Below, piece by piece: positions 8,226 through 16,796 of a stretch of DNA of 64,000 nt (its first letter is position 1; every line of letters starts with the position of its first letter). The stretch comes from Burkholderia sp. BCC0322 (GTDB lineage Bacteria > Pseudomonadota > Gammaproteobacteria > Burkholderiales > Burkholderiaceae). The position numbers and the translations under genes are program-made. The stretch spans positions 1,195,927 to 1,259,926 of the forward strand of contig NZ_CADFDU010000001.1 in the NCBI RefSeq assembly GCF_902833045.1, given 5' to 3'. A model generated the notes under the pieces. That model did not search any database. It saw only the letters and a list, made by a program, of their open reading frames with translations, and was not told the DNA's origin.

Positions 8226-9863
8226 ATGTCGCGTGTGCTGGAAATCGTGTTGTCGCTGTCGCTGGAAGGGTGGCCGGTCAAGGCTGCAAGTCGCGCCCGT
8301 GGCGCGCCGCGTGATTTCGGCGCCGAACTCGTACGCGCGTGGCGGATTTGCCCGCAGGTCCGGATGCGCCGCGGCCACGAGCGCGTGACGATCGAGCCGT
8401 GCCAGATCGAGGAGGCCGAGCTGAGCCCCGGCGCGAGCTGGTGGACGTGGGTCGAATCGAATGCGCAAGGCAGGCGGGTCGTCGCGTCGCGTACGAAGGC
8501 ATTTGCGCCGGGTGTCACCGAGCGCGAACTGTTCGACGCGGAGCATGCGGGCATCGTCGTCGCGATGCCGCCGCCCGTTCCCGAGGCGGCCGTCGCAGCC
8601 GGGGCCGTCGTCGCGGCAGGCGAAGTCGACGGCGCCGCGCCGGATCCGGCCGGGCGCCCGGACGAGGCCGGTACCCCGCCGGAATCGCCGGCGCTGCGTC
8701 TCGTCAGCGAACGGCGGCGCGGGCGCTGGGCCGACGACAGCGGCGTCGTGGTCGAGATGACGCTCGACGACGTCACGCTGCATCATGGTAGCGAGCCGCC
8801 GCGCCGCTACGTCGAACTGCGCCTTGCCGCGCCAGACTGGGAAACGCTGCCCGCGCGCACGGCCGCGCTGCAAGCGCTGTTTGCCGCGGCGCGCGAATTG
8901 AGCGGTGCGTGGCCCGCATTCGTGCAACTGACGAGCGTGATCGATCGCGCGTGCGCGGCCGAGCCGGCCGCCGACGGGCCCGTCAAGGCAAAGCTCGTCG
9001 ACCTGACCGGCGTGCGCACGCAGCGCGCCGCGCTGTTCGCGCTGTCCGGCGACATCACCGCGCAATGGCTCGGCAACGAGGGCGGGGTGCTCGAGCACGA
9101 CGATCCCGAATTCGTGCACCAGATGCGCGTTGCGCTGCGCCGCCTGCGCACGCTGATGCGCTTCTTCCCGCTCTTTGCCGACCGCCAGTGGCGCGACACG
9201 CTCGGTGTCGACCTGCGCTGGCTGGCGTCGCTGCTCGGCACGGTGCGCGACTGGGATGTGTTCGCGACCGAAAGCCTGCCCGTGCTGATCGCGGCCGACG
9301 GCGGCGACGGCGAATGGAACGGCACGCTCGACGCCGCGCGCGCGCAATGCGCGGCTGCACGGGTGGAGCTGCGGCAGGCGCTGCATTCGGCCCGCTATGC
9401 GCGGCTGACGCTCGGCTGGCTCGAATGGCTGAGCGCGCTTGCGCTGCCGCCCGCCGAAGACGGCGACGCGCCCTCGCTGCGGCGCCACGCAACGAAGCGC
9501 GTCCGGCGGCTGTTCGGTCATCTCTACGCATCGCCGTCGCTCACGTCGCTCGACACGGCCGCGCGCCATCAAGTGCGGATCGAGGCGAAGCGGCTGCGCT
9601 ATGCGCTCGAATTTTTCGCGTCGCTGGCGTCGCGCCGCACGCGTACCGAAACGGTCAAGACGCTCACGCGCGTGCAGAGCGTGCTCGGCGAAGCGAACGA
9701 CACGATGGTCGCGCTGCATCACCTCGAAAAACTGGCTGCGCCGCCTTACCAGCTCGGTTTCGTGCGCGGCTACGGCGCGGCGCTCGAGCAGCGCGCGGCG
9801 CGCGACGCCGAGACGCTGCTGGCCAGCCTGCGGCCGCCGAAGCTCGACGGCAAGCCGGGTTGA
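8226..9863 (+). CDS. CHAD domain protein with degenerate CYTH-like N-terminal part
   Basis: 545 residues. The C-terminal half (about 270-530) is a CHAD domain with its two conserved His-bearing helices, EFVHQMRVALRRLRTLMRFF and ARHQVRIEAKRLRYALEFF, expected to bind polyphosphate. The N-terminal half occupies the place of a CYTH triphosphatase domain but lacks the E-x-E-x-K opening motif (LEIVLSLSLEGWP instead). A second half-like stretch (RLVSERRRGRWADDSGVVVEMTLDDV and YVELRL) recalls only the strand pattern, so triphosphatase activity is doubtful. ATG 8226 has AGGAG five bases upstream. A Pro/Ala-rich linker sits near residues 115-150. CHAD proteins associate with polyphosphate granules. Confidence 0.85.
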   Translation: MSRVLEIVLSLSLEGWPVKAASRARGAPRDFGAELVRAWRICPQVRMRRGHERVTIEPCQIEEAELSPGASWWTWVESNAQGRRVVASRTKAFAPGVTERELFDAEHAGIVVAMPPPVPEAAVAAGAVVAAGEVDGAAPDPAGRPDEAGTPPESPALRLVSERRRGRWADDSGVVVEMTLDDVTLHHGSEPPRRYVELRLAAPDWETLPARTAALQALFAAARELSGAWPAFVQLTSVIDRACAAEPAADGPVKAKLVDLTGVRTQRAALFALSGDITAQWLGNEGGVLEHDDPEFVHQMRVALRRLRTLMRFFPLFADRQWRDTLGVDLRWLASLLGTVRDWDVFATESLPVLIAADGGDGEWNGTLDAARAQCAAARVELRQALHSARYARLTLGWLEWLSALALPPAEDGDAPSLRRHATKRVRRLFGHLYASPSLTSLDTAARHQVRIEAKRLRYALEFFASLASRRTRTETVKTLTRVQSVLGEANDTMVALHHLEKLAAPPYQLGFVRGYGAALEQRAARDAETLLASLRPPKLDGKPG

Positions 9864-9911
9864 CCGGCACGCGCTGACTATAATGGCCGCCCGATTCCTG
9901 CACGCATCCCG

Positions 9912-10748
9912 ATGACCGACGCACCGCTTTCTTCCCCGTCCGCCGGACCGCTCGAACTGGGCGGCGAGCTGTGGCTGCGCGCCGGCGAGCAGACGCTCGG
10001 CGGCGCCACGCGCATCGCGTTGCTCGCGGCAATCGGCGACACCGGTTCGATCACGCGCGCGGCGAAGGCCGTCGGCCTCAGCTACAAGGCGGCGTGGGAT
10101 GCGGTCGACACGATGAACAATCTTGCCGGCGAACCGCTCGTCGCGCGTTCGACGGGCGGCAAGGGCGGCGGCGGCACGACGCTGACGGCGCGCGCGACGT
10201 CGCTGATCGCCGCGTTCCGCACGATCGAGCGCGAGCATCGCCGGTTCATCGAGGCCGCGAGCGCGGCTGTAGCCGGATTCGACGTCGACTGGGCGCTGAT
10301 CGGCCGGATCGGGATGAAGACCAGCGCGCGCAACCAGTTGTTCGGCAAGGTCGCATCGATCGTGCGCGGTACCGTCAACGACGAGGTGACGCTCACGCTG
10401 CCCGGCGGACAGCCGATCGTTGCCGTGCTGACGCACGAGAGCGCCGATGCGCTCGGCCTGCAGGTCGGCGCGCACGCCTGCGCGCTGGTGAAGGCGTCGT
10501 GGGTCGTGCTCGGGGTCGACGATGGCGAGCCCGGGATGAAGGTGTCCGCGCGGAATCAACTGCGCGGCAGCGTGGAAACCGTCGCGGCGGGCGCGGTGAA
10601 CAGCGAGGTGACGCTGGCGCTCGACGGCGGCGGGACGCTGACGGCCGTCGTGACCAACGACAGCGTCGATGCGTTGCAACTCGACGCCGGCCGGCAGGCG
10701 ATCGCACTGTTCAAAGCGTCGAGCGTGATTCTTGCGGTGACGGGCTGA
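9912..10748 (+). CDS. modE: Molybdate-responsive transcriptional regulator ModE
   Basis: 278 residues. The N-terminal winged helix (GSITRAAKAVGLSYKAAWDAVDTMNN) is followed by two tandem Mop/TOBE domains, each opening with the same S-A-R-N-Q-L signature (TSARNQLFGKVASIV and VSARNQLRGSVETVA). This is the full ModE layout: dimeric DNA binding controlled by molybdate bound between Mop domains. A TATAAT at 9879-9884 lies 28 bases before the ATG. The gene converges with modCBA on the other strand, and an operator-like site lies upstream of modA, so ModE most likely represses molybdate uptake when molybdate is plentiful. Confidence 0.93.
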   Translation: MTDAPLSSPSAGPLELGGELWLRAGEQTLGGATRIALLAAIGDTGSITRAAKAVGLSYKAAWDAVDTMNNLAGEPLVARSTGGKGGGGTTLTARATSLIAAFRTIEREHRRFIEAASAAVAGFDVDWALIGRIGMKTSARNQLFGKVASIVRGTVNDEVTLTLPGGQPIVAVLTHESADALGLQVGAHACALVKASWVVLGVDDGEPGMKVSARNQLRGSVETVAAGAVNSEVTLALDGGGTLTAVVTNDSVDALQLDAGRQAIALFKASSVILAVTG

Positions 10749-10915
10749 CGCAGCAAGCCGGGTGGCGCGCTTCGAGGATCGTGTGACGGGCGGGGCGAAG
10801 CCGGCATCGCACAGTGCCTGCACGGCGCCGGCTTCGTTTCCGCTTTCAGCATGTGCCGCTACGCACGGCTTCTCTCAGGTTCCCACCTGCCTGCCACGAC
10901 CACGGCCTCGCGCGC

Positions 10916-11617
10916 TCATGCGACGCGCGTCGGCCACTCGGCGTGCGGCGGAGCCGCCTGCACGCGTCCTTCGCTCAACTGCACGACCTGGTCGCCGAAC
11001 GCGGCAACGTCGTCGGGATCGTGCGAGATCAGCACCATCGGGATATCGAGTCGCGCCTGCAACTCGGCGAGCTCGTGACGCATGCGCTGGCGCATCGCGC
11101 CGTCGAGCGCCGCGAACGGTTCGTCGAGCAGCAGGATCCGCGGCTGCGCGACCAGTGCGCGCGCTAGCGCGACGCGCTGTTTCTGCCCGCCCGACAATTG
11201 CGACGGATACTGTCCCGCGAGCGCTTCGAGATCGAACGCTTGCAGCCAGTACGCGACTTCCCGCGGCACCGCCTTCGCGCGTGGATTGCGCAGCCCCGAT
11301 GTCAGCCCGAACGCGATGTTCTGGCGTACGTTCAGATGCGGAAATAGTGCGTAATCCTGGAACAGGTACGCGACGCGGCGCTCGCGGGTCGGCACGTCGA
11401 TGCGGCGAGCGGCGTCGAACAGCGGTTCGTCGTTCAGCGTGATCGTGCCTTCGTCGGGCGACAGCAGGCCGGCGATCGCCTGCAGCGTCATGCTCTTGCC
11501 CGCACCGGACGGCCCGAACAGCACGACGCGCTGCGTCGTCGCCGTGAACGACACGTCGAGCGTGAAGCGGCGCTCGGCGTTCGCGTAGGTCTTGCGGATG
11601 TCGACGACGAGGCTCAT
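10916..11617 (-). CDS. modC: Molybdate ABC transporter ATP-binding protein ModC (short form)
   Basis: 233 residues containing a complete ABC ATPase: Walker A GPSGAGKS, Q-loop YLFQDYALFPH, signature LSGGQKQRVA, Walker B ILLLDEPFAALD and the switch His (VLISHD). Typical ModC proteins are about 350 residues with a C-terminal TOBE/Mop domain; here the protein stops right after the ATPase, so this pump lacks the regulatory domain that in other species gives molybdate trans-inhibition. Last gene of the modA-modB-modC operon, 64 bases after modB. Confidence 0.92.
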   Translation of the reverse strand: MSLVVDIRKTYANAERRFTLDVSFTATTQRVVLFGPSGAGKSMTLQAIAGLLSPDEGTITLNDEPLFDAARRIDVPTRERRVAYLFQDYALFPHLNVRQNIAFGLTSGLRNPRAKAVPREVAYWLQAFDLEALAGQYPSQLSGGQKQRVALARALVAQPRILLLDEPFAALDGAMRQRMRHELAELQARLDIPMVLISHDPDDVAAFGDQVVQLSEGRVQAAPPHAEWPTRVA

Positions 11618-11681
11618 GCGAGCCTCCGTCGACGCGACCCGGCGGCCGGGCGAAGCAGGCGATACGGACGAAATGCGCGCG

Positions 11682-12359
11682 TCATGTCAGTTGGCTCCGC
11701 CGGGCGCGCGACGGCACGAGCCAGCCGGTCGCGAGCAGCACCAGCACGCAGGTGATCGACGTCACCAGCACGAGGAAGTTGGCCGTGCTGTCGTCACCGG
11801 CCTGCACGGCCGCGTAGATCGCGACCGACAGCGTCTGCGTGCGACCGGGCAGGTTGCCCGCGATCATCAGCGTCGCGCCGAACTCGCCGAGCGCGCGGGC
11901 GAACGCGAGCAGCGCGCCCGCGAGAATGCCGCGCGTGGCGAGCGGCAGCGTCACACGGAAGAACACCGCGACTTCGCCGAGCCCGAGCGTGCGCGCCGCG
12001 CGTTCGAGGTGCGGATCGACGCCTTCGAACGCAGCCCGGGCCGACTTCAGGATCAACGGAAACGCGACGACCATCGACGCGATCACCGCGCCTTGCCACG
12101 TGAAGACGAGCTCGATGCCGAGCTTGTCGAGCCACGCGCCGAACACGCCGCGCCGGCCGAGCAGCACGAGCAGGTAATACCCAAGCACCGTCGGTGGCAG
12201 CACGAGCGGCAGCGTCAGCACGGAATCGACGACGTCGCGCAGCGGCGAGCGCCAGCGCGCGAGCATGAACGCGGCCGCGACGCCGAGCGCGATGTCGAGC
12301 GCGGTTGCCCAGCCGGCAACCTTCAGCGACAGCAGCAGCGGTATCCAGGCGTCTTGCAT
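11682..12359 (-). CDS. modB: Molybdate ABC transporter permease ModB
   Basis: 225 residues with five or six membrane segments and the ABC permease EAA loop (ERAARTLGLGEVAVFFRVTLP, about residues 145-165) that couples to ModC. Length and the ending at a short basic tail match ModB. The start ATG 12359 is only 10 bases from the modA stop, indicating a modA-modB-modC operon. It forms the inner-membrane channel for molybdate. Confidence 0.93.
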   Translation of the reverse strand: MQDAWIPLLLSLKVAGWATALDIALGVAAAFMLARWRSPLRDVVDSVLTLPLVLPPTVLGYYLLVLLGRRGVFGAWLDKLGIELVFTWQGAVIASMVVAFPLILKSARAAFEGVDPHLERAARTLGLGEVAVFFRVTLPLATRGILAGALLAFARALGEFGATLMIAGNLPGRTQTLSVAIYAAVQAGDDSTANFLVLVTSITCVLVLLATGWLVPSRARRSQLT

Positions 12360-12369
12360 TGCGCTGCGC

Positions 12370-13170
12370 TCACTTGCCCGCAGGCTTGAAGCCGAACGTC
12401 GACAGCACGGCCTGGCCCTGCGGCGACGCGACGAAGTCGATGAACGACTGCGCGTGCGCGGCGTGGCGGCTGTCCTTGACTACGGCGATCGGGTAGGTGA
12501 TGGCCGTCTTCGTCGGCACGGTCAGCGCAACTTTCACGCGGCCCGGCATGATCGCAGCGTCGGTACCGAACACGAAGCCCGCGTCGACCTCACCGCGCGC
12601 GACATAGTCGAGGCTCTGGCGCACGTTCGCGGCCAGCACGCCCTTCGCGCTGACGGCATCCCACACGCCGGCCGCGCGCAGTGCGCCTTCCGTGTAGCGG
12701 CCGACCGGCACCGATGCCGGGTCGCCGTACGCGATGCGCTTCACGCCGGGCGCCGTCAGGTCGTTCAGCGATGTCGGCGCGGCGGCCTTGCTGTCCGCCG
12801 GCACGATCAGCACGAGCGAGTTCGCCGCGAAATCGCGACGCGTGCCGGGCACGATCACCTTTTCGTCGGCCGCACGGTCCATCGCCTTCTGGTCGGCCGA
12901 TGCGAACACGTCAGCGGGGGCGCCCTTGGCGATCTGCTGCATCAGCACGTCCGACGCGCCGAAGTTGAACAGCACCTTGGTATCCGGATGCTGCTTCTCG
13001 TACGCGTCGCCGACGGCCTTGAACGCGTTCGTCAGGCTGGCGGCGGCCGACACGACCAGTTCGTCTGCGGCGCAAGCGGGCGCGCTGAACGCGATACCGG
13101 CAGCGGCAAGCGTGGCGATCGGCAGCAGACGGAGCAGGGTGCGGCGAAGCGGACGGACGGTTGAGCGCAT
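12370..13170 (-). CDS. modA: Molybdate-binding periplasmic protein ModA
   Basis: 266 residues. ATG 13170 gives a basic N-terminus (MRSTVRPLRRTLLR), a hydrophobic core and an Ala-rich cleavage region (APACA/AD), i.e. a Sec signal peptide. The mature protein opens with ELVVSAAASLTNAF, the conserved ModA segment whose Ser residues bind the oxyanion. It ends SFIDFVASPQGQAVLSTFGF, also family-typical. Captures molybdate (or tungstate) in the periplasm and hands it to ModB. First gene of modABC, behind a ModE-like site. Confidence 0.94.
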   Translation of the reverse strand: MRSTVRPLRRTLLRLLPIATLAAAGIAFSAPACAADELVVSAAASLTNAFKAVGDAYEKQHPDTKVLFNFGASDVLMQQIAKGAPADVFASADQKAMDRAADEKVIVPGTRRDFAANSLVLIVPADSKAAAPTSLNDLTAPGVKRIAYGDPASVPVGRYTEGALRAAGVWDAVSAKGVLAANVRQSLDYVARGEVDAGFVFGTDAAIMPGRVKVALTVPTKTAITYPIAVVKDSRHAAHAQSFIDFVASPQGQAVLSTFGFKPAGK

Positions 13171-13204
13171 GGCGGATTCGATTTGAATGGGTGGAAACCG
13201 TAAT

Positions 13205-13228
13205 CGTAATATAGGGTGGGTTATAACG
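13205..13228. promoter_or_regulatory. Candidate ModE operator upstream of modABC
   Basis: CGTAATATA-GGGTGG-GTTATAACG is a near palindrome whose halves resemble the known ModE half-site CGTTATATA; outer CGT/ACG and the inner TATA bases pair, with two or three mismatches. It lies 35 bases upstream of the modA start codon, where binding would block the promoter. Recognition is by resemblance to the E. coli consensus. Confidence 0.6.
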
Positions 13229-13307
13229 CTCGACATACCGCTCATGCGATGGCGCGCATGGAATGGTCAGACGTGAAAAGGAGCGGGCGTGACGGCGGGG
13301 CGGCCGG

Positions 13308-14006
13308 TCACGTACGGAGCGTTTGCGGCGACGATTGGGTGCGCTGCAGCGACGACGGCTGCGATGCAGGACGGTAGTTCGGGTTGGCCTTCCAGCGCGC
13401 GCGGACGAACGGACGCTCGTGGCCCGACAACTGCAGTGCCACCTTGGTGACCCACCGATGCGACGGCACCGTGATGCCGTGCAGCGCCACGGTGACGAGC
13501 GCGAGGCTCGCGACGACCGCAGGCACCGACCAGCGGTGCGGCACCGCGCGCCACGAGCCGGCGATGAACGCGAGCGCGGCGATCGCGCCGACGATACAGC
13601 CGGTGATCGATTCGGACGGCGAATGTGCGTCGAGCGCGACGCGCGACACGCCGACCGCGACGCCGGCCGCGAGCCCGAGCGCGATGCCGGCGATTCGCAT
13701 CGGCGTGCGCGTGCGGATCAGCGCCAGGAAAATCGCGACCGGATAGACCGACGTCGACAGCATTGCATGGCCGCTGAACCCCGTGAAATCCCACTTGCGG
13801 ATGCCGATCCCCCAGCCGAGGAACGCGATCTTCGTGAGCGCGACCACGCCGATCGCGGCCGCGAGCACGCCGAGCCACGCGGCTGCGCGCTGCCACGAGT
13901 AGCCGAGCGCGAGCCAGACGGCAATCGTGATCGCGAGCGGCAAGGTCAGGCCGGCGCCGCCGAACGCGGTGATCATGATCCACAGGTGAGACGACAGGTC
14001 GAACAT
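13308..14006 (-). CDS. PAP2-family membrane phosphatase
   Basis: 232 residues with about six membrane segments. The catalytic C2 and C3 motifs can be read as FTGFSGHAMLSTSVYP (SGH) and SRVALDAHSPSESITG (S-R-x5-H-x3, with Glu in place of the usual Asp four residues after His). The C1 K-x6-RP motif is altered to KIAFLGWGIGIRKW. Likely acts on lipid or isoprenoid phosphates at the membrane's outer face. ATG 14006. The C-terminal 50 residues are hydrophilic and outside the family core. Confidence 0.85.
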   Translation of the reverse strand: MFDLSSHLWIMITAFGGAGLTLPLAITIAVWLALGYSWQRAAAWLGVLAAAIGVVALTKIAFLGWGIGIRKWDFTGFSGHAMLSTSVYPVAIFLALIRTRTPMRIAGIALGLAAGVAVGVSRVALDAHSPSESITGCIVGAIAALAFIAGSWRAVPHRWSVPAVVASLALVTVALHGITVPSHRWVTKVALQLSGHERPFVRARWKANPNYRPASQPSSLQRTQSSPQTLRT

Positions 14007-14254
14007 CGGGAAGGGGACGAACGAAGGCGGGGAAGATGCTTAAATCAACGCGCGAGCCAGGAAGAACGACTACAACGGATACAAGCGACGAAGCCCCAGT
14101 ATAGCGCCGCGTGCGCCCGGGCCCCGTTTTTTGCGCGGCCGGGAACTCACCGCGAGCAGGAAAAATCCCAGAAACAATGTTATGGTGCATTGCACAAAGA
14201 CGAACGATGCATCCGCTGTGGTGCCCCTATTTTTCCTGACTGCGAGCCCGATCG

Positions 14255-15364
14255 ATGACCAAGAGTCTGACCAAGGTGTGGCTGGGCGGCATGAAACGCA
14301 TCCTGTCTCCGGCCGCCAAGCGCGCGGCGCGCGACGCGCAGCGCATCACCCGCGACGCACTCGAGGCTGCGGCCTCTCCCGCCGTATCCGATCTGTCCCC
14401 GCCGCGTGAATCGCGCGTGCGGCCGCGCGCGGCCGCATGGGCGGCTGGCGAGTGGACGCGCGGCGAACATCCGATGGCGCCCGCGCTCGGGCGCCTCGTC
14501 CAGAATCTCGCGTACGGCCTCTACGTGCCGCCTGGCCGCCGGCGTGGCGCGATGCCGCTCGTCGTGATGCTGCACGGCTGCCAGCAGTCCGTCGACGAAT
14601 TCGTGCAAGGCACGCGGATGAATCTGCTGGCCGACAAGCATGGTTTCGCGGTGCTGTATCCGGAGCAGTCGCTGCGCGCTCACGCGCACGGCTGCTGGCA
14701 TTGGTATGAAGACACCGACCGCGCGGGCCGCGGCGAGGCGAACGCAGTGGCGTCGCTCGTCGACGCGCTCGTCGACGAACACGGTTTCGACGCGTCGCGT
14801 GTCTATGTCGCGGGGCTGTCGGCCGGTGCGGGCCTCGCGTCGCTTCTTGCACTGCACCATCCGGACCGTTTTGCGGCGGTGGCGCTGCATTCGGGCCCTG
14901 CGCTCGGCGAGGCGAGTTCGGGCATTACCGCGATGGACGTGATGCGGCGCGGGGTACGCCAGAACCCGGCTGCGGCCGTCGATGCGGTGGTCGATGCTGC
15001 CGCGTATCCGGGCATGCCCGCGCTGATCGTCCAGGGCGACGGCGACCACGTGGTCGCGCCGAAGAACGCCGACCAGCTGACGGTGCAGTTCATGCGGCTG
15101 AACGGGCTCGCCGACAGCCGCGGCGCACTGCGCGGCGGCGAGCGGATCGAGACCCGCGAAGCGGGCGCCCAGATCACCGATGTCTGCCGCGACGGCGAGC
15201 CGGTCGTGCGGCTCTGTCACGTGAAAGGGCTCGACCATGCGTGGGCCGGCGGCGACGAAGCCGTGCCGTTTCATGCAGCGGTCGGCCCCGATGCGAGCGC
15301 GATGATCTGGGCCTTTTTCGAAGCGCACCGTCGCACTGTGGCGACCGAACGACGCATCGTCTGA
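14255..15364 (+). CDS. PHB depolymerase-family esterase (alpha/beta hydrolase)
   Basis: 369 residues. After a basic 70-residue leader that does not look like a Sec signal comes an esterase core: MPLVVMLHGCQQSV (oxyanion region), FAVLYPEQ, the nucleophile box GLSAGAG, the acid loop QGDGDHVV and the His motif GLDHAWAGG. This is the LpqC/poly(3-hydroxybutyrate) depolymerase type. It may cleave 3-hydroxyalkanoate oligomers or other esters. The long basic leader occurs in many Burkholderia homologues, so ATG 14255 is kept. Immediately upstream of the DUF3563 gene but separated from it by its own promoter repeat. Confidence 0.87.
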   Translation: MTKSLTKVWLGGMKRILSPAAKRAARDAQRITRDALEAAASPAVSDLSPPRESRVRPRAAAWAAGEWTRGEHPMAPALGRLVQNLAYGLYVPPGRRRGAMPLVVMLHGCQQSVDEFVQGTRMNLLADKHGFAVLYPEQSLRAHAHGCWHWYEDTDRAGRGEANAVASLVDALVDEHGFDASRVYVAGLSAGAGLASLLALHHPDRFAAVALHSGPALGEASSGITAMDVMRRGVRQNPAAAVDAVVDAAAYPGMPALIVQGDGDHVVAPKNADQLTVQFMRLNGLADSRGALRGGERIETREAGAQITDVCRDGEPVVRLCHVKGLDHAWAGGDEAVPFHAAVGPDASAMIWAFFEAHRRTVATERRIV

Positions 15365-15379
15365 TCGACGCTGGCCAAA

Positions 15380-15417
15380 GACTAGGGTTTTCCCTATAAT
15401 TCGGGAAAACCCTAGTC
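15380..15417. promoter_or_regulatory. Perfect 15-bp inverted repeat around a -10-like TATAAT, upstream of DUF3563 gene
   Basis: GACTAGGGTTTTCCC (15380-15394) and GGGAAAACCCTAGTC (15403-15417) are exact reverse complements around the loop TATAATTC. The TATAAT in the loop would make a sigma70 -10 element. The repeat sits 29 bases before the DUF3563 start codon. No T-run follows, so it is not a normal terminator; an operator that straddles the -10, or a structured 5' leader, is more likely. Confidence 0.75.
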
Positions 15418-15445
15418 AAAGAACCTTTGGATTGCGAGATCAACC

Positions 15446-15622
15446 ATGTACCTGCTGAGCCACCTCTTCCTGATGCTGACCAAGAACGCTGAAAAGGCCT
15501 CGAAAGAGCGCGCCGAGGCGTACCTGGCCGAAGCCACCGACATCTACGACCTCGAATTCCGCATGCGCAAGATCGATCGCGAAGCGGCGATGAACCGCCC
15601 GTATTCGATCGGCGCGCGCTAA
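15446..15622 (+). CDS. DUF3563 family small protein
   Basis: A 58-residue protein: MYLLSHLFLMLTKNAEKASK... ending NRPYSIGAR. The pattern (short hydrophobic start, charged helix with EAYLAEATDIYDLEFRMR, terminal Arg/Pro/Tyr tail) is that of DUF3563, small proteins common in Burkholderiaceae with no known biochemical role. It lies between a remarkable inverted repeat and a strong hairpin terminator, so it is transcribed as a single-gene unit. Confidence in the gene is high; function is unknown. Confidence 0.85.
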   Translation: MYLLSHLFLMLTKNAEKASKERAEAYLAEATDIYDLEFRMRKIDREAAMNRPYSIGAR

Positions 15623-15671
15623 GCAGCGCAGGGCGGGCAGTCAGGTCCGCCGTTCCGGCGAGTCACGCAGC

Positions 15672-15712
15672 AAAAAGGGCGCGTGCGGCATGTAGCCGCA
15701 CGCGCCCTTTTT
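15672..15712. terminator. Bidirectional intrinsic terminator between DUF3563 gene and ohr
   Basis: AAAAAGGGCGCGTGCGGC and its reverse complement (15695-15712) enclose a five-base loop ATGTA. A-run on one side and T-run on the other let it stop the plus-strand DUF3563 transcript and the minus-strand ohr transcript. Confidence 0.9.
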
Positions 15713-15739
15713 GCATTCCTGGCCTGGCCTTGTGTCGCG

Positions 15740-16159
15740 TCAGACGACCGTCAGGCGTACCGGCACGTTGTTGCGCGTCGCGTTCGAGTACGGGCACACG
15801 TGGTGCGCTTTTTCGACCAGCGCTTGCGCGTCGGCCTTGTCGAATCCCGGGAGCGACACGCGCAACTCGACGTCGAGCGCGAAACCGCCCGTGTCGTTCG
15901 GGCCGATGCCCACTTCCGCCGTGACCTGCGTGTCGGCCGGCAGGGCCTTCTTGTCCTGACCGGCGACGAATTTCATCGCGCTCAGGAAACAGGCCGAGTA
16001 ACCTGCGGCAAACAGCTGCTCCGGGTTCGTGCCTTCCGCGCCCGTGCCGCCGAGTTCGCGCGGCGCGGCCAGCTTCACTTCCAGCTTGTTGTCAGCGGAC
16101 ACCGCGCGGCCGTCGCGGCCACCCGTGCTCGTGGCGCTGGTCTTGTACAGAATGTTCAT
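15740..16159 (-). CDS. ohr: Organic hydroperoxide resistance peroxidase Ohr (OsmC family)
   Basis: 139 residues starting MNILYKTSATSTGGRDG. The two redox Cys are in their family contexts, GYSACFLSA and HHVCPYSNATRNN, and the catalytic Arg region (TGGRDGRA) is present. Ohr reduces fatty-acid and other organic hydroperoxides using lipoylated partners. ATG 16159 has AGGAG eight bases upstream, so the longer open frame to 16240 is not the gene. The adjacent ohrR regulator is co-oriented upstream, as in most ohr loci. Confidence 0.95.
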   Translation of the reverse strand: MNILYKTSATSTGGRDGRAVSADNKLEVKLAAPRELGGTGAEGTNPEQLFAAGYSACFLSAMKFVAGQDKKALPADTQVTAEVGIGPNDTGGFALDVELRVSLPGFDKADAQALVEKAHHVCPYSNATRNNVPVRLTVV

Positions 16160-16314
16160 CGTGCAGCTCCTGTCGGGAAAGGGGAGGAAAGCGGTCCGGT
16201 CGAACGGGGTGTCGCCGGCCACGAGAAAAATATAGAACACAAATCATTAGTGTGCAAATGAATTTTTGAAGAAAAAGCCCGGACGTGGCGGGCCGGTTCG
16301 CGGAGGCTCGCCTG

Positions 16315-16767
16315 TCAGCGTTCGTTGGCGGCCGACAGCGCGTCGCGCAACTGCTGGAGATCGGTGCGCAGCCTGACCAGGAACTCGGGAGATTGCTGCA
16401 TCGCGCAAAAGAGATCGACGGGTACCGAGCGCGCGCGATCCTTCAGCGCACGGCCGTCCGGCGTCACGAGCACGTTCACGACGCGTTCGTCGGTCGCGCT
16501 GCGCACGCGCTCGACATAGCCGAGCGCCTCCAGCCGCTTCAGCAGCGGCGTGACCGTGGCCGGGTCGAGGTCGAGCCGCGCGGCGATGTCCTTCACGGCG
16601 ATGTCGTCGCGTTCCCACAGCGCGAGCATCGCGAGATATTGGGGATAGGTCAGCGACAGCTTGTCGAGCAGCGGTTTGTACGCTTTCGTCATCGCGTGCG
16701 AAGTCGAGTAGAGCGCGAAGCAGAGTTGCTCGTCGAGCGTCTGGGGCAGCGGGGGCAGGCGGTCCAT
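16315..16767 (-). CDS. ohrR: Organic hydroperoxide-sensing repressor OhrR (MarR family)
   Basis: 150 residues, MarR winged helix with the OhrR sensing Cys near the N-terminus in the typical context LDEQLCFALYSTSH, the DNA-binding segment IAARLDLDPATVTPLLKRLEALGYVER and the LVTPDGRALKDRA wing. Peroxide oxidises the Cys and releases DNA. It sits 155 bases upstream of ohr on the same strand, and two palindromic sites lie just before its start codon, so it represses itself and probably ohr. Confidence 0.94.
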   Translation of the reverse strand: MDRLPPLPQTLDEQLCFALYSTSHAMTKAYKPLLDKLSLTYPQYLAMLALWERDDIAVKDIAARLDLDPATVTPLLKRLEALGYVERVRSATDERVVNVLVTPDGRALKDRARSVPVDLFCAMQQSPEFLVRLRTDLQQLRDALSAANER

Positions 16768-16796
16768 GATTCGGGAGGCGCGGCGAACGCGCTAAC

